A stretch of 64,000 nucleotides of DNA from positions 5,270,001 to 5,334,000 of the forward strand of contig JAFFJZ010000007.1 of assembly GCA_018340375.1 (NCBI GenBank), given 5' to 3'. Within the stretch, counting starts at the first letter, position 1; the number at the start of each line of letters is the position of its first letter. Shown one piece after another: positions 34,030 through 45,631 of this stretch. This DNA is from Gonatopus flavifemur. Taxonomy: Eukaryota; Arthropoda; Insecta; Hymenoptera; Dryinidae. The notes beneath the pieces are model-generated. The model did no database searches. It was not told the origin of the DNA and saw nothing but the letters and a program-made list of their open reading frames with translations. The position numbers and the translations under genes were made by a program.

Positions 34030-34519
34030 TTGATTCTTATAAAAATTAAATTTTTCCGATGAGAAATGTACAAATTTCGAATTAGTACATTTCTCATTTC
34101 AGACTCAAATTTCCCGTTTCAGACTCAAATGATTCTAAATAAGTTCGAATCATTTTTCATCAAAGATTTGCACTATCAATCGTTCTGAATGATTTCGTTC
34201 CTGCAGGGAGAGCTAAGGTCGTTGCAGCACTGAAATCCCATATAGGTATACGGCATAGGAGTAGAAAAAGAATTCTTAAGAATTCATATTGAATTCAAAT
34301 TGAATTCTCTTCGCACTCTTTCTGAACTGATTTGCTGTGTGGGATTTATCTCTCTTTTTATCAGTATTACAAGTTTGCGATCCACTCCCCTCCTTTACAC
34401 TGAGAGAAGTTTTTTATTACATGCATAATACAAATAGGAATAGCTATAATAAATAGTGAGAAATATCATGTATGTAGTTGAACTTATTATGCCTTCAAAC
34501 AAATTCATTACATTATATA

Positions 34520-34730
34520 CACAGAAAAAAGCATTTTTTTGAATCTAAGACATTGTTATTTGAATACGTCCAAATGAATATTTCTTTGATACAAACAAAT
34601 TTGTTACTTGGGAGAAAAATAAAAAAATACATGTTTTTGATGAAAAAAATATTCATTTCCGTCAAAGAAATATTTTTTGAACCTATTCAAATAACAATTT
34701 GTTAGATCCAAAGAAATACTTTTTTCTGTG
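34520..34730. mobile_element. TA-flanked MITE (CACAGAAAAAAG) nested in the hAT element
   Basis: TA at 34518-34519 and 34731-34732. Ends CACAGAAAAAAG and CTTTTTTCTGTG. The interior carries AAAGAAATATT/AATATTTCTTTG and TTATTTGAA/TTCAAATAA inverted words. Confidence 0.85.
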
Positions 34731-35012
34731 TAGTAAGTAAGTGTGTAATCTATACAATAATCTTCAGTATACATATATCTCATAGGTTTTATTATATGAA
34801 TCTATTGCTATTTCTATTTTTTTATTATGTATTTCCCTCTGCGTATTCTTATATTTCTACGGATGAAACCCTAGCCTAGTTCTGCTTGTGAACTGTGCAC
34901 CAATACCGCCCATTTGATTTCTGTAATTGAATTCAAATGGATTGATTGAGTTAGTCAGTACTTCCAACTTTGACGCGAAAACCATACTCACACAAATCCA
35001 AAAGTACGTCCG

Positions 35013-35198
35013 GTGAAGGCTATAAAAAAATATCCACTGATAGTTCAAGATGCTGCCAGAGCTGTTATAGGATTGCCATCTACACAAGTCAGCGTTGAAA
35101 GACTGTTTTCTTCTTTAAAAATCATCAAATCAGATTTACGCGCTTCTCTGAAAAATGATTTGATAGAAGCCATTCTATTCTTGAGAACGAATTCTTAA
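35013..35198 (+). pseudogene. hAT transposase C-terminal dimerisation-domain fragment
   Basis: This 61-codon frame reads KKYPLIVQDAARAVIGLPST, then QVSVERLFSSLKIIKSDLRA and LIEAILFLRTNS, ending in a stop. The pattern YP-x-L-x2-x-A-x2-x-x-G-(I/L)-P-(A/S)-(S/T)-x4-ER-x-FS followed by SDLR is the signature of the hAT C-terminal dimerisation domain (hATC). The catalytic core, zinc finger and upstream parts are not visible in the element, so this is a leftover 3' fragment. There is no Met start; the track opens on GTG. Its orientation gives the transposase strand of the surrounding element. Confidence 0.88.
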
Positions 35199-36354
35199 TC
35201 GGCTATTTTATCATTTAAAATTTTTCATAGATTGTTATTCATGTTCCAAATAAATTCCAAATTTCTTATGCAAAATTTTGTTTCGATTAATGTATTCCAG
35301 ATAGTGTAAAAGTTGTATTACGACAGTATTGCAATGAATACGAAAGTTTCAAATGAAAGATAAGTCCTTAATTATTACCTAATTATTCAAAAAGGTCCAT
35401 ACTGCTCGTTTCCCACGAATCTTGCTATCACTCCATGCTAATTTGCTTAATAGATTTATATTGCACTTATTCTTGTTACCAGAACGGAAATCGTTTTGGA
35501 GTTGTTTGAGAATCATTCGTAGATTGTGTTGATTCACTGATGTTATCAGAAATGTGACAGATTTACAAACACTAGAGGAAATATGGGAAGTTAATCCTCA
35601 CTTTAATGGCGGATTCCATCCCCTGGTCGTGGGAGAATTATTTTTCCATCAAAAATAGGGGATTTTTCCTCCATTTTGAGAAACTATTCTATTTTTTGGG
35701 TGTTGAATCCTTCAAAAAGTAAGGGCAAACTCTACCAAATCAGGATGTCCAGTTCCCTATTCATGGTGGAATATTTTTGGTTAAATATCCCACATTTATT
35801 TTTTACAGTGAATAATGAAAACATTCAGAAACGAAATATTTTTCATTTGTTGATTCTTGTGTTTATTATATTTTGAAATAATCAAGAAACGTGCTCTTTC
35901 GTCCACCCTGTTGGTTCTAATTGTTCAATAAGCAGCTGCATATACAAACATACAAATTTATGTACCGCATCAGATCAACGGTTCATGAATGAAAGTTTTA
36001 GAGGAAATTGTTTGTCGAAAGTTGTTGACGAAGTTTTTTCCTCACATTTGGAATATTTATATCTGTCGAACAATGTTGATGGGAGAAATAATTCATGCAT
36101 ACAATTTTGTAATAGAACAATTACGACTTGGAAGTCTGTTAATTGTTCGCATTTTAGCTTCGACATATTTAGCGAATCGAACTTGAATAATATATCAATA
36201 AATAAAATATTGAAACACAGGTCGAAAAACCTCGATAACGAATAATGTCTATCTTATGTCCAAGTTTGGTTCTTTTGAAATTTGTATTCATGGGAATAAA
36301 CACTAGAGCCGGAGTCGGAGTCGGCTGTGTGAAAGCTTCGACTCCGCAGCCCTG

Positions 36355-37048
36355 GTCAGAAATGATGACCAAACTTCGATGCATCAGCTCATCATTCTGC
36401 TTGAAATAGATGACTACTGGAAAAATCGTTGCTTGATCATTATTCCAATGGAATCCCGGCGCTGCGTTTTGTATCACAAACGCATAATTTTCAGCGAAAT
36501 CACAAATCGCTAAGACCACCTTGTCTTGCAACGATTCTTTCATCAGTTTCATAGAAGTAGATTGTCCTTTAGCAATGAAATCATACGGTAAAAGGTTTAC
36601 GATGCGTTCACAAAATATGTCAACGAATTCCGAAGAACTTTTTGTGAGTGTTTCAAGGCTACAGCGAGAATTAGATATCCAATATTTATACGTGATATTA
36701 TCTGCTGAATTCTCATCGAATGAAGTTTCCAATAAATTTTGCAGGACTTCGATTCCTGGACACTGTACACATTTTAATAACTAACAATCTGGTGACGGAT
36801 TTGGACATAGTATTAATTCGAAGCAATCCCTATATTGTACCAAAGGAACAGTCGAATGACGGATTAGTGTTTCTAAATTAGAACCTGCCATAAAATGAAA
36901 TTATGCAATCTTACAGTTGAAGAATAAAACGTTTAAAATACTCACCTAACATCATAAGTTTTATATTTTGATGGATCCTTTTTTCAGAATTCATCTGAGA
37001 TTCTTGAACAGTTTCGTGGACTTGTCCTCCCGTTGATTGAGCTCTCAT
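36355..37048 (-). pseudogene. N-terminal part of split RNase H-like ORF, with a 61-bp intron
   Basis: The downstream part (36732 to 36355) contains ICDFAENYAFVIQNAAPGFH and HRSLVIISD, then runs into the hAT end. Upstream, the frame continues through a Cys-rich stretch (KCVQCPGIEVL) with one TAG at 36781-36783, back to a splice acceptor (TTATGGCAG, intron end at 36885). A donor AG|GTGAGT lies at 36946/36945, giving a 61-bp intron. The first visible exon starts at an ATG at 37048 (MRAQSTGGQVHE...) and ends IKLMMLG; earlier exons may exist but were not recognised. The family is uncharacterised. An RNase H-like core is inferred from the acidic motifs. Together with 32147-32565 it forms one gene broken by the hAT insertion. 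Confidence 0.72.
36885..36945 (-). other. Intron of the RNase H-like ORF
   Basis: Donor GTGAGT and acceptor TTATGGCAG, 61 bp, A+T-rich; the flanking frames join in phase. Confidence 0.65.
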
Positions 37049-37364
37049 CCTTTGGAACTACAATTTATTCGTTTTTCATGAAGTCCCGCGTGCGACAGCC
37101 ACTCCCACGAGTTCCATGGTGAGGAGTCATTGCCAAAGACGCATTCGACTGAATGTTGTTAATGTGAAAGCTTTCAATCATTTCCTAATGATCTCTACAG
37201 ATGACTTGCAATTATCAAAGTATGTCCATTCGGCCAGATGATCTTCTATCGAGTCCCCAAACCTCATGGTTTTTTCTTATGAATCCGGTTTGTAGAAGAT
37301 TTTCCGAGGATCACAGTGAATAATTATCAACAAACTGATATGCATCTCTTACGACACATTCCAA

Positions 37365-37420
37365 GGGCGTATCCAGGGGGGGGGGGTCCAGGGGGTCCGG
37401 ACCCCCCACCCCCAAATTTA
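37365..37420 (+). repeat. G-run / C-run hairpin (GTATCCAGGGGGG... GGACCCCCC)
   Basis: An 11-14 base G-run is followed by GGGGGTCCGGACCCCC, a perfect palindrome, and then CCCACCCCC. Resembles a transposon terminus seen widely in insects, with G-quadruplex potential. The second end was not found. Confidence 0.55.
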
Positions 37421-40400
37421 TATTTCATATATGTATCAACTACCGATCAAAAAACCAAATCCACTCCTTTAAAGAGAAAGAGCCTTACAAATTTTCACAC
37501 TTCAACCAAGAATCATCAACATGAATCGTACGAAATAATACAACCAAGCATTCGGAAAGATATTCTTTCCGCAAGAAAGTGCTGTACTGAATATCTTCAC
37601 AAAAACCGAAATCCCCATCAGAAATTGGTAACATACTGTAGAACTCTATGAAATTTTCAGAGTGAGATTGCACTTTTTAGCCAGCCAAAAGTGTGCTTGT
37701 CAAATTTTTAGGTGAAATGTTCACTCTGTCAGAGTGGTAGTCCAAAGTTTTAGGTTCAAAGCTCTCAACCATTTCAATTATAAAATGAATTTTCTACTTC
37801 AAAAGAATGAGTTCACTCGAAACGAGTGAAAATCCCATTCAAGTCGGACAAACTCACTTCTGAAATTTAGTGGAGCGAAACGTGTGGTTTTTCAGTCCTC
37901 CAGATTTAGAGAGTAGATCAGAGATTTGAATGTAATTCAAAAATTCATATTTTGTTTTTCGAATTGATTTTTGGATTTTTCTTACCATAGTTTTTCACTG
38001 AATTATGCAACTTTGTGAAATTCTTTCCCTTTTAATAGATAAATTAAAATATTTTACCAGCAATGAATACCCAGATATCCTAGTAACACAGGATTCGTAC
38101 AGCATGCTTAGAATGTTCATGATACATGAACAGGACGTTTAATGTGCTAAGAGGGTTCGCAGAACATGCTACGGATATTTGTGTGTTACTTAGCAGTTGA
38201 GAAGGTCTCATAAATTCGAATGGATTCTACCCTATGAGAACAACTCAGTCAAAATGCCGTCAAATTGATGTCACTTTGACAAGCTGTTCTCATTGGGTAG
38301 TTATTTCTAGGACAGAAACCAGATGAAATCTAGTATATAAACTTGATTTCATATGGTTTTATGAGATTTTGCCATTTGACTGATCGAATCTCTTGAAATT
38401 CTTATACAGTTTTTGCAATTTTATATGAAATTATAAATTTCTTTGAAATTGATTTATGAAATGTTTTGGATTTGAAATATTTAAACTCTTCGGCATATTC
38501 AAGTAATGCAATAATATAACTTTTAGTTAACTTTTGTGCTACCTTATTTGATGGATAATTTTCAGATACTGTTGGAGATTCATTAATGCTTGATATAATG
38601 ACCCAAAAATATTAATGATTGTATCAATTGAATATTTATGAGAACTAAAAGTATTGATACAAATTGTACCTCAAATAAGAGATATGGATTTTCGTACTCA
38701 TGTATGAAATATTTTAACACTATGGAATCTTCTGAAAATGTAATACTATTGGTTTTAAACCAACTCTTTTCTATCTTTATCACAAACCTGTTCCTTGTTA
38801 TGCTTTTGTGAATTTGTTAAAATATGAGACATTTTAATGAGTTAATGAATGTATTGAAGTATTTATAAACAGATCTTCTGTATTCTTTGTTTCGTTACTC
38901 TCCTAATCGTGATAACAATATAAGGTAACTGACCCCATTAGTGAACATTTAAGAACACAAGCACTCTGAATATAAATTATTTTATGAATAATTTCTTTAA
39001 AATGAATTTCCACGAGTAAATAAGGTAGATTGAGCATTTCAATTTTCTCTTATGGTGATTTTTTATTCATTTTCCAAGTGATAACAATAAAAATAATGAA
39101 ATTAATGAAATGTTAACAATACCCCCATTAGTGAACGGGTCGCATGAATTAGTGAACGCTGATTGACCCCATTACTGAACGCGTAGAATCTGAGGCTGCT
39201 CAGATGAGTTATTATCACTTTCCTGATGATATTCGAAATATATTCTGTGCACATTCTAATGAGACCTTTTCATAGGTGCTATGCATATTCATCGAACGTA
39301 TGTAATCGAATATATGACGGGACGTCAGTCGAACGTCGATTGAATGAATATCGTACATTTCAAATGTACTATGTACGTTCATCTATATCAAGAATTTGCT
39401 CCAGGAATCTCTTAAAATTAGAACATTCTTTCGAAAATTACTGAGCTTTTCTGTAAATATCTAATAAACTCTGAAAACTCCCAATCAAACTCATCCAGCA
39501 TGGTATGTTCATGTCCCAAATGCTATAGAATGTCACGGTCATTCATATGTAGCGGGTTCAGAGGCAGCAAGAGAACAAGTCTATTCGAATGTCATGTACG
39601 TGAATTGTTCCATTTGTATTATGACTTTGCACTTATTTTGAATGTTCTGGTGGGTATGGCATACAATTTCCTTAATATCCCAGTCTCATTCTGGAATTCT
39701 TGATTGGGCTTAGGTAAGCGAAAAATTTGGATCATCCTGGAATGTGTTTGCGATTTATCGTTGATTCAAAACTCAGATCTTAGATACAAATCTACCATCG
39801 AATATCCGTTGCTCAGATTCTATAGAATGTCACCGTGACCCATGGGTGACGGGTTCGGGATCAGAGAGAAAATTCATTTATATTCATATCTTATGTACAA
39901 GTAATTCACAACGAGGTACAACACTAATTTACACCAAAGATTGACAAATTTCTGTACAAATCCGTACAAAATTGATATTCTGGCGCAAAATAAAAGATTT
40001 CATCAAACAACTATATACTTACATCTCGGAAAGTTTAATCTATCACAAATGAGAAAAGTTCACCTGATAACCGAGATTTCCTCACATAACTTCACGGTTC
40101 CCCACCACAGTTCAAAGGGGGATTCCGTACAGTTTTTTTATCGCTGATAGAACAAACATTGATAGAGTTCATTTCTACCTCTAAAATTGATCGATATTCC
40201 CTCATTGACCTATGTTCTTTGAATTTTTGAATGAGCGAAGAGATGCCGAACGTTCATAGTTCCCACATCATCAACTTACTCTTCCATCCTTCAGGAACTT
40301 TGTACATTTACGTGCAACTCACGTTCGGAAAATTCATGAACTAGTTTTGAATGTTAATTGGCATAGGAAACTCACTAATTACATTGACGTGGTCATATGC

Positions 40401-41390
40401 GATATCATAAATTCATTTATGTGATTAAATTGCTGTTTGTATTCTCATACACATTTTCACTACACCATCAAGTCTAATGAACTTCATAAAGTGACTCCAT
40501 TATGTGAGGAAATTATTACAAATTATTCATGATGCAGTAGATTATTCATCATAATCGAAATTGTTTTTGATACAAAATTGAATTGCATACATCAAATAAC
40601 AATCATCAAAGTGAATTGAACGTGGAATAAATTTATTGAATCAGGCCACATTTCATCTCTGTTAAAAAAACATGTTATGGAAAAATAAAATCCGATGAAA
40701 ATAGTTATCGGTTTTTATCTTTTCGTATCGTTTCTATTCTTTCGTTGTTTAGGTAATTATGATAGGAAAATTCAATTCTATGGCATTTTATTGTAATTCA
40801 TCATAGAGATTTAGATTATTCTTGATTATGTTTGTGTTTAGAAATGAAGTATGCAATACAATTTTTTTATTCTAAAATTATAAATGTGAAGTCGGTGCTA
40901 CTATTGTAAATACACGATGAAGTGTGATACGAAAGCGGAAGTCTTTGCAAAAAAAGAACAGTAATGGTTATTCCATCAGAACTCAAATTCAAGCCAAGGA
41001 GTACTGCGTTTTCCACTATGTACTCATTACTGCGATCGTACTAATTTCCACTGTCTGGTGGTTTTCAATTTGTTTCTGAATCTATTGTTGTTATTGCCAG
41101 TCACTATTACTGTTTTTTCCCTTGTATGCGATGAAATTCCCAGAAGGCATGACACAGAAACCATCTTGAAAGCAGTAAAAGGAAAACTCTATTGTTTTTT
41201 TTCATATTTATTTTCAGTGAGTCATCTGAAAAGTATCAAAATCAATCCTGAGGCATGGCTTTTGAATGTCTCAAACATGCGTCCTTCAAAAATTCTAAAT
41301 GTTGTCTTAAAAATATCTCAGATTGATTTGATGTCTTGAGTCAGAAATATAGCACACCGAAAAAAATATATCTCTACGTGAAGTCATATA
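37421..41390. other. Gene-poor stretch with small repeats
   Basis: No gene recognised. Contains a foldback TACCCTATGAGAACA...TGTTCTCATTGGGTA at about 38228-38300, three copies of CCCATTAGTGAAC-like words at 38932-39182 and the dispersed repeat at 39225-39390. Confidence 0.4.
39225..39390 (+). repeat. Dispersed TTCGAA-word repeat (copy 2)
   Basis: Matches 28665-28945 inverted; shares TAGGTGCTATGCATATTCAT-type, CGAACGTATGTAATCGAATA and TTGAATGAATATCGTA phrases. Confidence 0.7.
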
Positions 41391-41394
41391 TATA

Positions 41395-41595
41395 GGGTTA
41401 CCATATGTATCCGGGGAAAAACCCGGACATGTACTCTTTTCAAGAATGCGGGAACATCCGCCAGGGTTTTCGACTTGTACTCTCAGTACTCTTTTTGTTC
41501 TCTTTTTAGACAAGGAATTAGATCTACATTTTAGTATCGGAAAAACCGTATTATAAAGAGTACATGTCCGGGTTTTCCCGGACGTATGGTAACCC
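41395..41595. mobile_element. MITE with GGGTTACCATA termini and ~50-bp inverted arms
   Basis: GGGTTACCATA and TATGGTAACCC ends; arms extend through TCCGGG, AAACCCGGACATGTACTCTT and its complement. Flanked by TA on both sides (or an imperfect 8-bp TATATATA/TACATATA), so Tc1/mariner- or hAT-type mobilisation cannot be separated. Confidence 0.88.
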
Positions 41596-43427
41596 TACAT
41601 ATATAATTGTACTAAACTTGCATTGAACGGAATGATTTATGTATAATTTGTATTGTATTCCGTTTCAGAAAACAATTTTGTAGAATTGATACAAAATTTG
41701 TGAAAAATTGATACAAAATGAAACATACATAATTTGTATTACAAATTCTCTAATGTCATTTTTTAAAACAGGCCTTCGTGTAATTTCTACATAGTCTTTG
41801 CATAAATTTTCAGTATCGTATTTCACGCGGGAGAATACTTTTTTTTGGATTCACTGAACGTGTCATTGGGGAATGGGAATTATACGAAGATATTGAAATC
41901 AATATATTTTCTATGACCAAATAAACAAATTTCCTTCTCTCATAGTGATGATACCCAGTTTTTCATACATATCATGAAGGAAACACTAGCATACGCTCAG
42001 TGGATTGATCTTTCAAGAAATAAAACACCTGGTAGTCTACATTTCTCTTCATACATGGAGTAGACACTTCGATTCTTCGAGTAGAAAGATAACTCCGAGG
42101 TGATACTTTCCATAACTGTACGTACCGCCAAAGAATACTCGATTGGAATCCAATAGTGTCATCAATTTGGTTTTCAGATAGCTTCCATGAAACTTATTTG
42201 AATATTTATACTCTCTCACTGCGGAATGTTCAATTTTTTTCATATCTCCAAAAAAGGTGAAACTTCCCAGACAAGCAAAAATTTGTCATTGTCTAAAAGA
42301 TTTCCATTGGATATCTTGAAGATGTCTTATACAACAGTTCTCTGTTTCCCAAATATCTTTAGTAAATGACCCAAAAGACGTCTAAGAGAGATCTGAAGAC
42401 ATCACTCCTTTCCAACACCTAACGACATAAATACAAATCATTTCAAGTCTACGAATGCATGAGTACATAATCTTCACATCTATTATGAAGCAACAAAGTT
42501 AAAGTGCCATCCTCTTGCTACGTACAAATTATTGATGCGTGGATATGAATGATGAATATTTCCCTCCTATCTTATGATGAGAAATCCTTAGATGTGTTCA
42601 TACCTTGAATGATTCTTATGCTAGTTTATTCTATAATACACAAAAAAATAATATAAAAACATATCTTATAAATTGAAATTTAATCTCTGATCTATCATTC
42701 TGATTTGGAAAATGGACGCTAAGATGGTTCAATCTGTCAATTACGCGGTTTCAATTTACATAGAACGGTAGACGGAACATATCAACAGCACGCTTTATTC
42801 AATAGTGTAGACAAATAGCGCTTTCATGATATTCCTATACAAATATTCTGCATTTATGTCTTCTCAGTTGTTCCTTACAATACTGGATAAAGGAATGATT
42901 TATTGATCGAATCAATCTCACTTGAAATTGGGGTATTCTCCATCAGAATATGTTATATTCAACAATGCTGCATTCAAAAGAGAGATTTCATCAAGATCCT
43001 TCGAGAATGCCATATTCAAACTATAAAGAAATAAGAATAGAATCCGAAATTGTGTATGATAAACTAAACATGTCTCAAGCGCGTATCGTATTGTACATAG
43101 AGTACAATAAACTACCTAAAGGCAGCATTGTGATCTTTGTTTGCTTCGAGATTCCATGATATGATTCCTCAAATGCATATCAAATGTGAAAATAACCTCT
43201 ATTTCGTATATTTTTCATCCGTCAAATAATGAAAACTGAAGCCAGCCTTTCAAAAGTGAAAAGTACCTTTTCAATGTTGAATTTCACCGTACATTCAGTT
43301 TGATTCACTAAAAAGATGGTGTTTATCACCTAGCTCATGGTAATAACAGAAATAATGTATTTTTCACCGTCAAATACATTACTATATTGAAACATGATCT
43401 CTACAATGCGGATTTTTCTCAGTGCAC
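41596..43427. other. Gene-poor stretch with two repeat-word regions
   Basis: AAGATGTCTT/AAAGATTTCC words at 42255-42430 (same vocabulary as the MITE at 57.5 kb) and TTTCACCGT/GTCAAAT words at 43180-43425. Nothing else recognised. Confidence 0.45.
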
Positions 43428-45304
43428 AATTGAGTACACCCATGCAAGAACCGGTTAGCCGCTCGGAAGCGTGGAGAAGGAATCTGGAAGTTGACTCAAG
43501 AGGGGTCGAAAAAAAAATCGGAATTTTGGAAATCTAAAAATACTGGGAGGTAGGGCTTGAAAAATGAATACGAGTCTCCGTTCACAATTTTTTTTTATAA
43601 TCGATAGTTTCCGAGAAAAAAAATAAAAACTACCTATTTTTTCGTACTAAAATTAATTGTTTTTCAATCTTAAACTCGCCGTAACTCGGGCAATTCTCAA
43701 CGTATCGAGATAAATCTTGCAGATTCTGATTCATAAGACTTCCCCGAAGACGACCGCGTTCGAAAAATCGTAAAAGTTGATGACAATTAATCAATTTTTT
43801 AATCCAAAGTGAAAACTATGTTTTCCATGCTTCGCACGAAAGTAGTGTGTCACGAAATATGAGCTACAAAAAACTTCCAGTGACAAAGTTGGTCGTTAGT
43901 GTGTGGACAAACTTTTTGGAAAGTTTCAGATCGATTCGACTATTAGTTTTCAAAATACAGTGAGTTTTCTATGAGCGCGCATCGAAAATTGTTCATAATG
44001 TCGCGTCGTCCACTGGGTGAATATCAACGTCCGTAAGAAAGATTGCGTTCGTTCGATTTCTCAACGTAGGTTTATGTTTTTTGGGTAAAAGAATTCGAAT
44101 ATTGAACTATATTTGGAAGATTTGTTATTCATTCTTTTGTTATAAACCATTTCATGGTTTAGAACATTTTTGTGCACTTTGAGAAAAATTGTCTTGAACA
44201 AAGTTCTTCCGCATTCAAGCAATTCTTTTGTACATGAAGTCCTTTTAAACACGTAACTCAAAGCACTTTGGTTTGCGATCATTGTTTTTTTTATTATTTA
44301 TGCAAACAGTAATATTCCTTGGGTAGATATATTGTAATGTATGGTACATATTGTGTATATGGTAACACGTAACCGTATGTGAGATAATACCGTTCACAAC
44401 GGTTTCATGGAATCGTTTTCATTTATTGTTCAAACTCGTTTTTGATCATGTGAAATATTCGCATATTTTCAAATCAACGTGTTTAAAAGGACTCCATGTA
44501 CAAAAGAATTGCTTGAATGCGGAAGAACTTTGTCCAAGACAATTTTTCTCAAAGTGCACAAAAACGTTCTAAACCATGAAATTGTTTATAACAAAAGAAT
44601 GAATAACAAATCTTCCAAATATAGTTCAATATTCGAATTCTTCGACCCACAAAACATAAACCCACGTTGAGAAATCGAACGAACGCAATCGTTCTTACAG
44701 ACGTTGATATTCACCCAGTGGACGACGCGACATTATGAACAATTTTCGATGCGCGCTCATAGAAAACTCACTGTATTTTGAAAACTAATGATCGAATCGA
44801 TCTGAAACTTTCCAAAAAGTTTGTCCACACACTAACGACCAACTTTGTCACTGGAAGTTTTTTGTAGCTCATATTTCGTGACACACTACTTTCGTGCGAA
44901 GCATGGAAAACATAGTTTTCACTTTGGATTAAAAAATTGATTAATTGTCATCAACTTTTACGATTTTTTCGAACGCGGTCGTCTTCGGGGAAGTCTCACG
45001 AATCAGAATCTGCAAGATTTATCTCGATACGTTGAGAATTGCCCGAGTTACGGCGAGTTTAAGATTGAAAAACAATTAATTTTTGTACGAAAAAATAGGT
45101 AGTTTTTATTTTTTTTCTCGGAAACTATCGATTATAAAAAAAAATTGTGAACGGAGACTCGTATTCATTTTTCAAGCCCTACCTCCCAGTATTTTTAGAT
45201 TTTCAAAATTCCGATTTTTTTTTCGACCCCTCTTGAGTCAACTTTCAGATTCCTTCTCCACGCTTCCGAGCGGCTAACCGGTTCTTGCATGGGTGTACTC
45301 AATT
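43428..45304. repeat. Giant palindrome: two ~827-bp arms around a 222-bp loop
   Basis: The left arm (43428-44254) and right arm (44477-45304) are inverted copies of each other with only scattered single-base differences, by eye a few percent or less. Arm ends are AATTGAGTACACCC / GGGTGTACTCAATT on the outside and ACGT on the inside. Each arm contains the same 60-70-codon open frame (minus 44282-44061, plus 44479-44670: KRTxCTKELLECGRTL and onward), not recognised. The loop (44255-44476) contains a GTATATGGTAACACGTAACC stretch and no gene. No target duplication was found. It is either a very large foldback transposon or a recent inverted duplication; an assembly artefact is possible. Confidence 0.9.
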
Positions 45305-45631
45305 ATTCATTCTTGAGATTCTGGAATAGGAAGGGACTTGGATATCTTCAGCTTTGATCTTCATTTTGAGATTCAGTAATTCATCACTCGGAAAGGTTTT
45401 TGATATCCAATTCACAGTGATTTTTGTAAATTTATTGGCATTCTAGGTATGTCACGATTACAAGCAGCGATGTTTTTTATTCTCTCAAACACCGATGAAG
45501 AAATCACAGTTCGTCATACTAAAAGATAAGACAAGACATGTCCTTCATCTCTGATATCATATACCAACCAAGACTTTGATTATCAAAATTGACTCCGGCA
45601 AAATTTTGTCTCCGAGATGTTCCATGAATAT

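Larger units (their letters stand above)
32566..36354 (+). mobile_element. hAT element (autonomous-derived), inserted into the RNase H-like ORF
   Basis: Ends CAGGGCTGTGGAGTCGGAGT and CTTCGACTCCGCAGCCCTG pair with one mismatch in the first 16 bp, and the subterminal regions are full of GGAGTCG/CGACTCC repeats. Flanks GTCAGGAA (32558-32565) and GTCAGAAA (36355-36362) match at 7 of 8, a hAT-size duplication. A hAT dimerisation-domain fragment is inside (35013-35198). Three smaller inverted-repeat elements lie within it. The element is dead: no full transposase remains. Confidence 0.9.

Noticed and set aside
44061..44670. Twin 60-70-codon ORFs in the palindrome arms as a gene pair
   Set aside because: They are the same sequence in inverted arms, with no recognisable domain; presence of the frame in both follows from arm identity and is not independent evidence of coding.
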